From Actinomycetota bacterium (lineage in GTDB: Bacteria; Actinomycetota; Actinomycetes; Streptosporangiales; Streptosporangiaceae): 64,000 bases of DNA. The position numbers and the translations under genes are program-made. The stretch is from NCBI GenBank assembly GCA_027314515.1, contig DAHVAR010000082.1, positions 1 through 64,000 on the forward strand, given 5' to 3'. Below are positions 42,119-50,894 of the stretch, piece after piece (within the stretch, counting starts at the first letter, position 1; each line of letters begins with the position of its first letter). Under the pieces are notes generated by a model, which saw nothing but the letters and a program-made list of their open reading frames with translations, had not been told where the DNA came from and did no database searches.

Positions 42119-42726
42119 GCAGCGCCCTCGCCGCCAGCCAGGCCGGCGCCCAGTACCTGTGGTTCCTGTCCCGCAGCAGCGGCGTCGTGCTTCTTGTCCT
42201 GCTCAGCGTCGTGATCGTGCTCGGAGTGGCGACCAGGCTCGGCTCTGCGCCGCGCTGGCTCGCCAGGTTCGCGGTCGCGGAGTTGCACCGCACGCTGTCC
42301 CTGTTCGCAGTCGTGCTGCTGGTGCTGCATGTAGTCACCGCAGTCCTGGATCCGTACGTCACGATCGGCTGGGCGGCTACCGTGCTGCCGTTCGCGTCAC
42401 CGTACCGGACGCTGGCGATAGGGCTCGGCACCCTCGCCGTCGACCTGGCCGGAGCCGTCCTGGTGACCAGCCTGGTCCGCGCCCGGCTCGGCTATCGTGC
42501 CTGGCGATCCGTGCACTGGCTCGCCTACCTCGCCTGGCCGGCGGCGTTTGCGCACTCGCTGACGGCCGGAGGAGACCTTCGCATCTGGTGGGTCGCGCTG
42601 GCCGAGTGCGGCTGTGCGGCCCTGGTGGCCAGCGCGATTATCGTCAGATTGCTGACGCGCCGCGCGCCGGGCCAGCCGCCCGCTGCGCAGCCGCAACCCA
42701 AGCGCCAGATGGCGGCACGCTGGTGA
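42115..42726 (+). CDS. Ferric-reductase-like membrane cytochrome
   Basis: 203 residues with six hydrophobic segments and four His placed like b-heme ligands: LHRTLSLF and VLHVVTAV in the early helices, VHWLAYLAWP and AFAHSL in the later ones. This resembles the ferric reductase/MsrQ transmembrane domain, which carries electrons across the membrane. No FAD or NADPH domain is attached, so electrons probably come from the NuoF-like and ferredoxin proteins encoded next. It starts inside the apbE stop (ATGA). Confidence 0.85.
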   Translation: MSSALAASQAGAQYLWFLSRSSGVVLLVLLSVVIVLGVATRLGSAPRWLARFAVAELHRTLSLFAVVLLVLHVVTAVLDPYVTIGWAATVLPFASPYRTLAIGLGTLAVDLAGAVLVTSLVRARLGYRAWRSVHWLAYLAWPAAFAHSLTAGGDLRIWWVALAECGCAALVASAIIVRLLTRRAPGQPPAAQPQPKRQMAARW

Positions 42727-44039
42727 TCACGGCGAGCGAGCACGCCAGCCGAATCCGCGGCGCACCGCCCATAGCCGGTCCGGGCGGGCTGCCCCGGCTG
42801 CTGCCCGGATCCTTCGCCGGGCGGCCACTCGGCCTGGCCGGTCACCTGGCCCGGCACGGCGAGCTGCCCGCTGCCGAAGGGCAGGACGCTCGCGCCTGCG
42901 CCACGGGCTGGCTGGCCGAGATCGAGCGCGCTGGCCTGACGGGCCGAGGGGGCGCCGCGTTCCCGACGGCACGCAAGCTGGCTGCTGTCGCGGCCGCGGC
43001 TGGCCGGCCGGTCGTGGTCGTCAACGGCACCGAGGGCGAGCCCGCCAGCGCCAAGGACAAGGTCCTGATGGCAACCGAGCCGCACCTGGTTATCGACGGG
43101 GCAGTGCTGGCGGCCTGCATCACCGGCGCCACCGAGGTGATCATCGTGGCCGGCCCGGCGGTCACCGGGATCGTCGAGGAGGCCATCGCCGAGCGGCGGG
43201 CGCTGCGCCGCGACCCCGTTCCGGTCCGCGTGGTACCAGCCGCTGACCGGTTCGTGGCCGGTGAGGCCAGCGCCGTAGTGAACTGGCTGGCCAATGGCCG
43301 TCCGGTGCCGACGCCGGTGCCGCCCCGGCTCGCGCAGCACGGGCTGCATGGAAGGCCCACCCTCGTGCAGAACGCGGAGACGCTGGCGCATGTCGCACTC
43401 ATCGTGCGGCACGGTGCGGCCTGGTTCCGCACGGCAGGCACTCCTGCGGAGCCTGGCTCGATGCTGGTCACCGTCATCGGCGCGGTCCGTGCGCCCGGTG
43501 TGCGGGAGGTCGGCATCGGGACGCCGGTCAGCACGGTGCTCGACGCCGCGGGCGGACCGGCCCAGCGATTGCGCGCGCTGCTCATCGGCGGGTATTTCGG
43601 CACCTGGGTGCCGTGGCCGGAAGCGGCGGACCTGCCGTTCTCCGCGGCTGGCCTGGCTCCACTGCGCGCCGTCCCGGCCGCGGGCCTGGTAGCGGCCCTG
43701 CCGGCGGCTGCGTGCGGGCTGGCAGAGACTGCGCGGGTGGCTCGCTACCTGGCCGATGAATCGGCGGGCCAGTGCGGCCCCTGCGTCTTCGGCCTGGATG
43801 CCATCGCAACCGAACTCGGGCGCGTTGCGGCCGGCCGGCCAGCCAGCCTGGCACTGCTGCGCCGCTGGCTAAGCCAGGTCGACGGGCGTGGCGCATGCCG
43901 GCATCCCGACGGTGCGGTCCGCTTCATCCGCAGCGGCCTTGAGCTCTTCGGCCCCGAACTTGACCTGCATGCGCGAGGCTGGTGCAGCGGCACCACCGAC
44001 GATCCTGTGCTGCCCGTCCCGCGGCGGCTGACGCGATGA
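42723..44039 (+). CDS. NuoF-like NADH-dependent flavin/iron-sulfur oxidoreductase
   Basis: 438 residues resembling the NADH-binding 51-kDa subunit of complex I and RnfC-like proteins. GLTGRGGAAFPTARKL near residue 75 is the FMN/NADH glycine loop, VVVNGTEGEPASAKDK follows, then an SLBB domain (LVTVIGAVRAPGVREVGIGTPVSTVL). Near the end, SAGQCGPCVFGL and GACRHPDG provide four Cys for a [4Fe-4S] cluster. The start GTG overlaps the preceding stop (GTGA). It likely takes electrons from NADH and hands them to the ferredoxin or the membrane cytochrome. Confidence 0.87.
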   Translation: MITASEHASRIRGAPPIAGPGGLPRLLPGSFAGRPLGLAGHLARHGELPAAEGQDARACATGWLAEIERAGLTGRGGAAFPTARKLAAVAAAAGRPVVVVNGTEGEPASAKDKVLMATEPHLVIDGAVLAACITGATEVIIVAGPAVTGIVEEAIAERRALRRDPVPVRVVPAADRFVAGEASAVVNWLANGRPVPTPVPPRLAQHGLHGRPTLVQNAETLAHVALIVRHGAAWFRTAGTPAEPGSMLVTVIGAVRAPGVREVGIGTPVSTVLDAAGGPAQRLRALLIGGYFGTWVPWPEAADLPFSAAGLAPLRAVPAAGLVAALPAAACGLAETARVARYLADESAGQCGPCVFGLDAIATELGRVAAGRPASLALLRRWLSQVDGRGACRHPDGAVRFIRSGLELFGPELDLHARGWCSGTTDDPVLPVPRRLTR

Positions 44040-44254
44040 CCGCCGAGCGCGTTCTTCGCGTCAACCCGATCGCCTGCGCCGGCCGCGGGCTGTGCGCGGA
44101 AGTGGCCCCGGAGCTCATCACGCTCGACGACTGGGGCTTCCCTGTCATCGCGAAAGGGCCAGTCCCTCCGGGCCAGGCCGCCGAGGCCAGGGCTGCGGTA
44201 CGGATCTGCCCGCTGCTAGCCCTCCGGCTGGCAGCGCGCCGCACCGCCGGGTGA
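44036..44254 (+). CDS. [3Fe-4S]-type ferredoxin
   Basis: A 72-residue ferredoxin with Cys at C-x5-C (ACAGRGLCAEVAPELITLDDWG) and a last C-P in VRICPLLALRL, i.e. three ligands typical of actinobacterial [3Fe-4S] ferredoxins. It is the final gene of the five-gene run (ATGA overlap) and should be the soluble electron carrier of the module. Confidence 0.85.
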   Translation: MTAERVLRVNPIACAGRGLCAEVAPELITLDDWGFPVIAKGPVPPGQAAEARAAVRICPLLALRLAARRTAG

Positions 44255-44322
44255 CAGTCAGCTGACCGGCCGCCCGCCCTGAACCGGCCTTGCGCCACAG
44301 CCGTTGTCCGGCTTAGGTTATT

Positions 44323-44339
44323 AACTACTCTAGTTAGTT
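44323..44339. promoter_or_regulatory. Shared catabolic operator, site A
   Basis: AACTACTCTAGTTAGTT, 37 bases before the molybdenum-hydroxylase start. On the opposite strand it reads CTAGAGTAGTTA, matching site B (CTAGAGTAGGTA) at 11 of 12 positions. AACTA/TAGTT are inverted around a three-base centre. One of four related sites in this island. Confidence 0.6.
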
Positions 44340-44375
44340 GTGTTGTGCAGAGCGGAAGGAGCCGGAGGCCAGCTC

Positions 44376-46628
44376 ATGACTGCGGTCGGGTGGACTGGGC
44401 AGCCCGTGCGCCGGGTGGAGGACGCGGAGCTGCTGACCGGGGCCGGGCGCTACCTGGACGACATCCGGTTGCCGGGAATGCTACATCTCGCGGTGGTACG
44501 CAGCCCGGTGGCGCATGCGCTGCTCGGCGGCATCGACACCGCGGCGGCAGCCGCGTCACCCGGCGTGCGCCTGGTCCTGACCGGCGCGGATGTGGCCGGC
44601 CTTAGCCGGCTCCCGGTTGCCTCCGACAGTGGCGCGCAGGTGTTCGGCCCAGCCGTTCCCATCCTGGCCAGTGAGCGGGTTCGGTTCGCCGGCGAGCCGG
44701 TTGCGGTAGTCGTCGCCGAGAGCCGCGCCGCTGCTGTCGATGCCGCCGAGCTTGTCGACGTCGAATACCAGGAACTACCTGCCGTCACCGATCCCGCGGC
44801 GGCGCTGGCTGGCCAAGTAGTCCTGCACGGTGACGCAACTGACAACGTGATGTTCCGGTGGCACCAGGCAAGCGGCGACGTCGATGCGGCGTTCGCGAGT
44901 GCGGCGGCCATCGTCAGGGCCGATCTGGAGCTTCCCCGGCTGGCGGCTGCCCCGCTGGAGCCTCGCGGCTGCCTCGCGGCGTACGACGCGGCCGGCGACT
45001 ACCTGACGGTGCACGCGTCTGCGCAGGACCCGCACCGGCCGCGGAGACAGCTTGCCGCCGTCTTCGGACGGACGCCGGAGTCGATCCGGGTGATCGTGCC
45101 GAATGTAGGCGGCTCGTTCGGCAGCAAGAGCATGCTCGCGCCGGAGGCTTTCGCCACTGTGCTCGCGGCGCTCCGGCTTGGGCGTCCGGTCAAGTGGGTC
45201 GAGACCCGGTCGGAGAACTTCCTCGCCGCCTACCAAGGCCGGGGGCTGCGGGCCGACTGTGAGCTGGCAGTTGCAGCTGACGGACGCTTCCTCGCCTTGT
45301 GCGCGCGTCTGACCAGTGACGTCGGTGCCTACCTCTACCCGGTATCGCCAGTTCCGGCAGTGCACGCAGGGACGCTGGCGACCGGCTGCTATGACATCCC
45401 GGCTGCGTCGGTCGAGGTGACCGGGGTAGCGACCAACAAGGTTCCGACCGGCCCGTACCGGGGAGCCGGGCGGCCAGAGGGCGCGTTCATCGCCGAGCGG
45501 CTCGCCGACCTGACCGCCGCTGAACTCGGGCTCGACCGTGCCGAGATCCGAAGGCGCAACCTGATCGGCCCGGACGCGATGCCCTACCGCACGGCTGTCG
45601 GAACGACGATCGACTCGGGCGACTTCCCCCGGTTGCTGGACCGTGCCCTGGAGCTGCTGGACTACGATGCCGCGCTTGCCGAACAGCGGCAGGCCAGGGA
45701 CCGCGGCGAGATCTACGGCGTCGGTATGTCGGTTTTCCTGGAGCCCGGCGGCATGGGCCTGTGGGAGAGCGCCGCCGTCTCCGTGCGGCCCGGCGGTCAG
45801 GTGGTGGCAGCGGTCGGCTCAACCGCGCACGGGCAGGGCCACCAGACCGCGTTCGCGCAGCTGCTCGCCGACGAGCTAGGGGTGCCGCCCGCTGCGATCG
45901 AGATTCGCGCCGGCGACACGGCCACCGTCCCGGTCGGCCTTGGCACCTTCGGCAGCCGCTCCGCTATCACCGGCGGATCGGCGCTGATCCTCGCGGCCCG
46001 AGAGCTGAAGGCGACAGCGATCAAGCTGGCGTCGGAGCGGTCCGGAGTGCCGCCAGCAGAGCTAGCCTGGCGCCAGGGCAAGATCCATGGCGCCGGGCCG
46101 CCCATCGACCCGCCCGAGCTGAGCGTGACCGCCGGTGAGCTGTCTGCCTCGGCTGTCTTCCGCCTTGAGCAGCCGGTCTACTCGTCCGGCGCCTACGCGG
46201 CGATCGTCAGCATCGACGCGAGCACCGGCGTGCTGCGGGTCGACCGGCTGGTCGCCGCGCACGACGCGGGCAAAGTGCTGAACCCGCTCATCGCCGAAGG
46301 GCAGGTAACGGGCGGTACCTTGCAAGGATTCGGCGAGGCGGTCAGCGAGCAGGTCAGCTATGACGCTGACGGACAGCTGCTCACCGGAAGCTTCCTCAGC
46401 TACGGCATCTTGTCCGCCACCGAGGCGCCGGTGCTGCAGAGCGAATTCGTCGAGGTACCGTCGCCGCTGAACCCGCTTGGCGTTCGCGGGGTCGGCGAGA
46501 CTGGCGCCACCGGCGTGCCGGCCGTGATCGCCAGTGCCGTCACGGACGCGCTTTCGCCGCTGGGCGTGCGGCACCTCGATCCGCCTTACACTCCCGAGGT
46601 CCTGCACGCGGCGGTGGCAGTGACATGA
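44376..46628 (+). CDS. Molybdenum hydroxylase large subunit (CoxL form II-like)
   Basis: 750 residues of the xanthine oxidase/CO dehydrogenase family large chain binding the Mo-pterin. GQPVRRVEDAELLTGAGRYLDDI is the typical start. VGGSFGSKS and GPYRGAGRPEGAF follow near residues 248 and 365. The second is the form II loop, not the AYxCSFR of true CO dehydrogenase, so CO is not the expected substrate. HGQGHQTAFAQLLADELG and GVRGVGETGATGVP near 708 carry the catalytic Glu. It hydroxylates a carbon next to a ring nitrogen or a similar position using water. GGAGG precedes ATG 44376, with operator site A upstream. Heads the L-S-M operon. Confidence 0.9.
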   Translation: MTAVGWTGQPVRRVEDAELLTGAGRYLDDIRLPGMLHLAVVRSPVAHALLGGIDTAAAAASPGVRLVLTGADVAGLSRLPVASDSGAQVFGPAVPILASERVRFAGEPVAVVVAESRAAAVDAAELVDVEYQELPAVTDPAAALAGQVVLHGDATDNVMFRWHQASGDVDAAFASAAAIVRADLELPRLAAAPLEPRGCLAAYDAAGDYLTVHASAQDPHRPRRQLAAVFGRTPESIRVIVPNVGGSFGSKSMLAPEAFATVLAALRLGRPVKWVETRSENFLAAYQGRGLRADCELAVAADGRFLALCARLTSDVGAYLYPVSPVPAVHAGTLATGCYDIPAASVEVTGVATNKVPTGPYRGAGRPEGAFIAERLADLTAAELGLDRAEIRRRNLIGPDAMPYRTAVGTTIDSGDFPRLLDRALELLDYDAALAEQRQARDRGEIYGVGMSVFLEPGGMGLWESAAVSVRPGGQVVAAVGSTAHGQGHQTAFAQLLADELGVPPAAIEIRAGDTATVPVGLGTFGSRSAITGGSALILAARELKATAIKLASERSGVPPAELAWRQGKIHGAGPPIDPPELSVTAGELSASAVFRLEQPVYSSGAYAAIVSIDASTGVLRVDRLVAAHDAGKVLNPLIAEGQVTGGTLQGFGEAVSEQVSYDADGQLLTGSFLSYGILSATEAPVLQSEFVEVPSPLNPLGVRGVGETGATGVPAVIASAVTDALSPLGVRHLDPPYTPEVLHAAVAVT

Positions 46629-47110
46629 GCCTGACCGCGCGCGTCCGCATCCGGGTGAACGGGGAACTGCAGGTGACGGCGGTTCCGGCCAGGCAGCTGC
46701 TGGTCAGCTACCTGCGTGACGATCTGGGCCTCACCGGAACCAAGATCGGCTGTGACACGACGTCGTGCGGCGCCTGCACGGTACTGCTGAACGGCGAGGC
46801 CGTGAAGTCCTGCACGGTCTTCGCGGCGCAGGCCGATGGTGACGAGGTCATCACGATCGAGGGCCTGGCACCCGCGGGTAGCCTGCACCCGGTGCAGCGC
46901 GCGTTCCGCGACGAGCACGCGCTGCAGTGCGGCTACTGCACGCCGGGCATGGTGTTGGCGGTTGTCTCCCTGCTGCGCGAGCTGCCGGAAGCCAGTGACG
47001 CCGACATCCGGCGTGGCCTCGATGGCAACTTGTGCCGCTGTACCGGGTATACGCCGATCATCCGGGCCGTACGCAGCCTGGCCGCCGGGGCAGCGCATGA
47101 TCCCGGCTGA
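46625..47110 (+). CDS. Molybdenum hydroxylase [2Fe-2S] small subunit
   Basis: 161 residues carrying two [2Fe-2S] clusters. The plant-ferredoxin-like N-domain has GCDTTSCGACTVLLNG plus a later Cys (KSCTVFA), and the four-helix C-domain has LQCGYCTPGM and LCRCTGYTPII. All eight Cys are present. It passes electrons from the Mo centre to FAD. Overlaps the large-subunit stop (ATGA). Confidence 0.93.
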   Translation: MSLTARVRIRVNGELQVTAVPARQLLVSYLRDDLGLTGTKIGCDTTSCGACTVLLNGEAVKSCTVFAAQADGDEVITIEGLAPAGSLHPVQRAFRDEHALQCGYCTPGMVLAVVSLLRELPEASDADIRRGLDGNLCRCTGYTPIIRAVRSLAAGAAHDPG

Positions 47111-47945
47111 GTTCGGCTACCGGCGCGCAGCCAGCGTCGCCGAGGCCATCGGCATGCTGACGCAGGACGAGGACGCCAGGCTGCTGGCTGGCGGGCACTC
47201 GCTGATCCCGCTGATGAAACTGCGGCTTGCTGTCCCGTCGCTGCTGGTCGACATTGGCAAGGTGGCTGAGCTTCGGTACGTCAGCGAGGGCCCGGGCTAC
47301 CTCGCGATCGGCGCGCTCACCCGCCATCACACGCTCGCCACCAACCCGCTCGTCCGGGAGCAGGCCGGCCTGCTGGCGGCCGTCGCCACCGAGATCGGCG
47401 ACCCGCAAGTCCGTCATCGCGGGACTATCGGCGGGTCGCTTGCGCACGGCGACCCGGCCTCGGACCTGCCTGCTGCGCTGCTCGCGCTGGATGCCAGCTA
47501 CCTGGTCAGCAGCCCGGCCGGCAACCGGGTTATTTCCGCCGGCGTATTCCACCTGGGCTTCCTGCAGACCGCGCTGCAGCATGGAGAGGTGATCACCGAA
47601 ATCCGGGTTCCATCCGGCACCGGCAGCTACGGGTTCCGCAAGTTCCGGGCGAGATCGATGGACTGGGCGATGGCCGGCGTAGCCGCGGCCCGGACGCCGT
47701 CGGGCATCCGTGTCGCGCTGGTGAACATGGGCGCCGTCCCGCTCAGGGCCGCGGCGGTCGAGGCCGCCCTGTCGGCCGGCCGCCCGGCCGCCGAGGCTGC
47801 GGCGCTAGCGGCGGTAGACACCGCTCCCCCGGCTGATACCAGCGCGAGCGCCGGCTTCCGCCGCCACCTGGCCAGGGTTCTCACCGGCCAGGCCCTCGCC
47901 GATGTCGACGCGGCAGCGCCCGGCCGGGCCGGGAGTGTAGAGTGA
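47097..47945 (+). CDS. Molybdenum hydroxylase FAD-binding medium subunit
   Basis: 282 residues of the CoxM/CutM type. The FAD segments are RLLAGGHSLIPLMKLR near residue 30 and RGTIGGSLAHGDPASDLPAALLALD near 105, with YGFRKFRARSMDWAMAGVAA in the C-terminal CO-dehydrogenase flavoprotein domain. It completes the three-subunit enzyme and delivers electrons to an acceptor. It begins within the small-subunit gene (14-base overlap). Confidence 0.92.
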   Translation: MIPAEFGYRRAASVAEAIGMLTQDEDARLLAGGHSLIPLMKLRLAVPSLLVDIGKVAELRYVSEGPGYLAIGALTRHHTLATNPLVREQAGLLAAVATEIGDPQVRHRGTIGGSLAHGDPASDLPAALLALDASYLVSSPAGNRVISAGVFHLGFLQTALQHGEVITEIRVPSGTGSYGFRKFRARSMDWAMAGVAAARTPSGIRVALVNMGAVPLRAAAVEAALSAGRPAAEAAALAAVDTAPPADTSASAGFRRHLARVLTGQALADVDAAAPGRAGSVE

Positions 47946-47952
47946 GTTTATA

Positions 47953-47969
47953 AACTACTAGAGTAGGTA
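47953..47969. promoter_or_regulatory. Shared catabolic operator, site B
   Basis: AACTACTAGAGTAGGTA, with CTACT and AGTAG exactly inverted around AG. It lies 8 bases after the hydroxylase operon and 45 bases before the AMP-ligase ATG, so the second set of genes has its own regulated promoter. Confidence 0.65.
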
Positions 47970-48013
47970 TCTCCGCGGGCGAATGCGCCAGCCGATAGGA
48001 GGAGCAGCTATCG

Positions 48014-49708
48014 ATGACCCTAGCCGGGGTAACCGCGTTCCCGCCGGAGTTCGCCGCCCGCTACCGGGCCCGCGGATACTGGTCGGATCGCCCGCTGATC
48101 GCTCACTTTCTCGATGTGTTCGAAAAATACGCCGACCGTCTCGCCGTAGCGGACGACACCGGATCGTACAGCTACGCCGAGCTGGCGGAGGCGTCGGAGC
48201 GAGTCGCGCTCAACCTGCTTGACCTCGGGCTTCGGCCTGGCGACAGGATCGTGCTCCAGTTGCCGAACACCCGCCTGTTTGCCTCGCTGTACTTCGCGCT
48301 CCAGCGGATCGCCGCGATCCCGATCATGGCGCTGCCCTCGCACCGCTTCCGTGAGCTGCGCCAGTTCGTGGGGCTGTCCGGCGCGGTAGCGGCAGCGGGC
48401 CCGGCCGCAGCCGGTGACACCGACTTCGCCGAACTCCACCGCCGGGTCGGCGCTGAGCACCCTTCGCTGCGGCTGTCGGTCCTGCAGGGCGCTGGCCCGA
48501 CCACCGGCCCTGGCCAGGTCAGCCTGGAAGAACTGCACGAGCGCCGGCCTGCCAGGCACGCGCGCGCCGATCTGGAGCGCATCGCCGCCGCGATCGACCC
48601 GGCTGATCCAGCGCTGTTCCAGCTATCCGGCGGGACAACCGGAATCCCCAAGCTCATCCCGCGCACCCACAACGACTACGCCTACAACTCCCGGTTGGCG
48701 GTGTCAGTGTGCGATGTCAGGGACGGCGACACGCTGCTCGACGTGCTGCCGATCGCGCACAACCTGCCGCTGGCCTGCCCTGGCCTGCAGGGCTTCCTGC
48801 TGCACGGGGCGTCGGTGTGCCTGCTGCCGTCGGCCCGGGCGCTGGATGTGTTCGCGGCCATCGACCGCCACCGCATTACGCACATCCACGTCGTTCCCGC
48901 GCTGCTGATCCAGTGGATCAATCACCCGGCCGCCGCCGACTTCGACTTGGGCTCGGTCCGCGTCGTGCAAAGCGGCGGGCAGCGGCTGCAGCCAGAGACC
49001 AGGCAGCGGGCCGAGCGAGTGTTCCGGAACGTGACGGTGCAGGAGAACTTCGGCATGGCCGAAGGCCTGCTGATGTTCGTTCGGCTAGACGACCCGCCCG
49101 AGGTCCGGCTGGCGACAGTCGGGCGGCCGGTGTGCCCGGATGACGAGGTCAGGCTCGTCGGCGAGGACGGCACCGACGTCGCTGACGGTGAGATCGGCGA
49201 GTTGTGGGCACGCGGCCCATACACGCTGCGCGGCTACTACAACGCGCCGCACCACAACCAGCGAGCGTTCTCGCCGGATGGCTTCTACCGGTCGGGTGAC
49301 CTGATGTGGCGTCATCCGACCGGCAACTACGTGGTCGCCGGGCGCACCAAGGACCTGATCAACAGGGGCGGTGAGAAGATCTCCGCCGAGGAGGTCGAGA
49401 ACCTCATCCTCGGGCATCCGGCCGTGCTGAATGTGGCATGTGTTCCAGTGCCCGATCCGGTGCTGGGCGAGCGGATGTGCGCCTGCGTGATCCTGCGCGC
49501 GGGCCACCAGCTCACGCTGGCGGAGCTGACCTCGTTCCTGCTCGCCGAGGAGATCGCCAAGCACAAGCTGCCGGAGCAACTCGCGTTCGTGGGCTCGTTC
49601 CCGCTCTCGCCGGTGGGCAAGGTGGCCAAGGCCAGGCTGGCCGCCTCGATCGCCAACGGCACGATCACGGTCGCGCGCCGCGAGCCAGTACCCGGAGGCA
49701 GCCGGTGA
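48014..49708 (+). CDS. Aryl-acid AMP ligase / acyl-CoA synthetase (DhbE/EntE-like)
   Basis: 564 residues of the ANL superfamily. The P-loop is LFQLSGGTTGIPKLIPRTHND near residue 200. The aromatic-acid pocket block LPIAHNLPLACPGLQGFLLHG resembles the HNxPLxxPG of 2,3-dihydroxybenzoate and salicylate ligases. QENFGMAEGLLMFV (A5), YRSGDLMWRHPTGNYVVAGRTKDLINRGGEKISAEEVE (A7-A8, described only) and the terminal catalytic Lys in LSPVGKVAKARL complete it. It adenylates a carboxylic acid, probably aromatic, and very likely transfers it to CoA since no carrier protein is nearby and a thiolase follows with a GTGA overlap. AGGAGG precedes the ATG. Confidence 0.88.
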   Translation: MTLAGVTAFPPEFAARYRARGYWSDRPLIAHFLDVFEKYADRLAVADDTGSYSYAELAEASERVALNLLDLGLRPGDRIVLQLPNTRLFASLYFALQRIAAIPIMALPSHRFRELRQFVGLSGAVAAAGPAAAGDTDFAELHRRVGAEHPSLRLSVLQGAGPTTGPGQVSLEELHERRPARHARADLERIAAAIDPADPALFQLSGGTTGIPKLIPRTHNDYAYNSRLAVSVCDVRDGDTLLDVLPIAHNLPLACPGLQGFLLHGASVCLLPSARALDVFAAIDRHRITHIHVVPALLIQWINHPAAADFDLGSVRVVQSGGQRLQPETRQRAERVFRNVTVQENFGMAEGLLMFVRLDDPPEVRLATVGRPVCPDDEVRLVGEDGTDVADGEIGELWARGPYTLRGYYNAPHHNQRAFSPDGFYRSGDLMWRHPTGNYVVAGRTKDLINRGGEKISAEEVENLILGHPAVLNVACVPVPDPVLGERMCACVILRAGHQLTLAELTSFLLAEEIAKHKLPEQLAFVGSFPLSPVGKVAKARLAASIANGTITVARREPVPGGSR

Positions 49709-50877
49709 CCAGCGCCTTCGTTGTGGACTCGGTACGCACCTGGTTCGGCAGGTTCGGCGGCGGGCTGGCCGGAGCCCGGCCAGACGACCTGGCCGCCTGG
49801 GTCCTCCGTGACCTGACGAGCCGCCACCAGGGCGTGGCTGAGCGCCTTGACGATGTGTATTTCGGCAACGCCAACGGAGCCGGCGAGGAGAACCGGAACG
49901 TGGCCAGGATGGCCGTGCTGCTGGCGGGCCTGCCGGTATCGGTGCCCGGCGCAACCGTGAACCGGCTCTGCGCCTCGAGCCTGGAGGCGGTGATCCAGGG
50001 CAAGCGGGCGATCGAGGCCGGTGACGCCGACCTGGTAGTGGCCGGCGGCGTGGAATCAATGACCAGGGCGCCCTGGGTGGTGCCCAAGCCCGATCGCGCG
50101 TTCCCGCATGCGGAGCAGGCCATGTACTCCACCAGCATCGGTTGGCGGATGGTCAACCAGCGGATGCGCCCGGAGTGGACCGTGAGCATGGGCGAGGGAG
50201 CCGAGATCCTCGCTGGCAAGTACCAGATCAGCCGGGCGGAGCAAGACGAGTTCGCGCTGTGCAGCCACCGCAAGGCAGCGGCGGCGCACGCGGCTGGCCG
50301 GCTCAGCAGTGAGGTGTCGGCCGGGCACTGGGGCCTGGACGCCGACGAGTCCATCCGGACGGCCGCCAGTCTGGAGCGGATGGCCCAGCTGGCGCCTGCA
50401 TTCCGGGCGAACGGCTCGGTCACCGCCGGGAACTCCTCCCCGCTGAGCGACGGGGCCAGCGCAGTGCTGCTGGCCAGCGAGGCGGCGGTCAGCCAGCTGT
50501 CCTTGCCAGTGCTGGCCCGCGTCGCCGGCAGCGGCGGGGCAGGGGTAGAACCGCATCTGTTCGGGCTCGGGCCGGTCGAGGCCTCCCAGCGCGCGCTGAG
50601 CAGAGCTGGCCGGACCGCAGCCGACCTGACGGTCGCCGAGATCAACGAGGCATTCGCGGCCCAGGTGCTTGCCTGCCTGCGAGAGATGCCCGACATCGAT
50701 CCTGGCATCGTGAATCCCGACGGCGGGGCCATCGCGATCGGCCATCCGCTGGGTGCTACCGGAGCCCGGCTCGTGGGGACGCTGGCCCGGCAGCTGGCGG
50801 CGGCTGGCCGCGGTGTCGGCCTGGCTACAGCGTGCATTGGCGTTGGGCAGGGCCTTGCGGTCGTGCTGGAAGCATGA
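49705..50877 (+). CDS. Thiolase of the 3-oxoadipyl-CoA type
   Basis: 390 residues. The N-terminal half follows the beta-ketoadipyl-CoA thiolase (PcaF/PaaJ) pattern: VVDSVRTWFGRFGGGLAGARPDDLAA, VYFGNANGAGEENRNVARMAVLLAGLPVSVPG, Cys in VNRLCASSLEAV near 90. The second half has NEAFAAQ, His in AIGHPLGATGARL and Cys in TACIGVGQGLA. It should release acetyl-CoA from a 3-oxo-dicarboxylyl- or 3-oxoacyl-CoA, the last step of a ring-cleavage route. GTG start overlaps the ligase stop. Confidence 0.88.
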   Translation: MTSAFVVDSVRTWFGRFGGGLAGARPDDLAAWVLRDLTSRHQGVAERLDDVYFGNANGAGEENRNVARMAVLLAGLPVSVPGATVNRLCASSLEAVIQGKRAIEAGDADLVVAGGVESMTRAPWVVPKPDRAFPHAEQAMYSTSIGWRMVNQRMRPEWTVSMGEGAEILAGKYQISRAEQDEFALCSHRKAAAAHAAGRLSSEVSAGHWGLDADESIRTAASLERMAQLAPAFRANGSVTAGNSSPLSDGASAVLLASEAAVSQLSLPVLARVAGSGGAGVEPHLFGLGPVEASQRALSRAGRTAADLTVAEINEAFAAQVLACLREMPDIDPGIVNPDGGAIAIGHPLGATGARLVGTLARQLAAAGRGVGLATACIGVGQGLAVVLEA

Positions 50878-50894
50878 GTCAAGAAGGAGCACAG

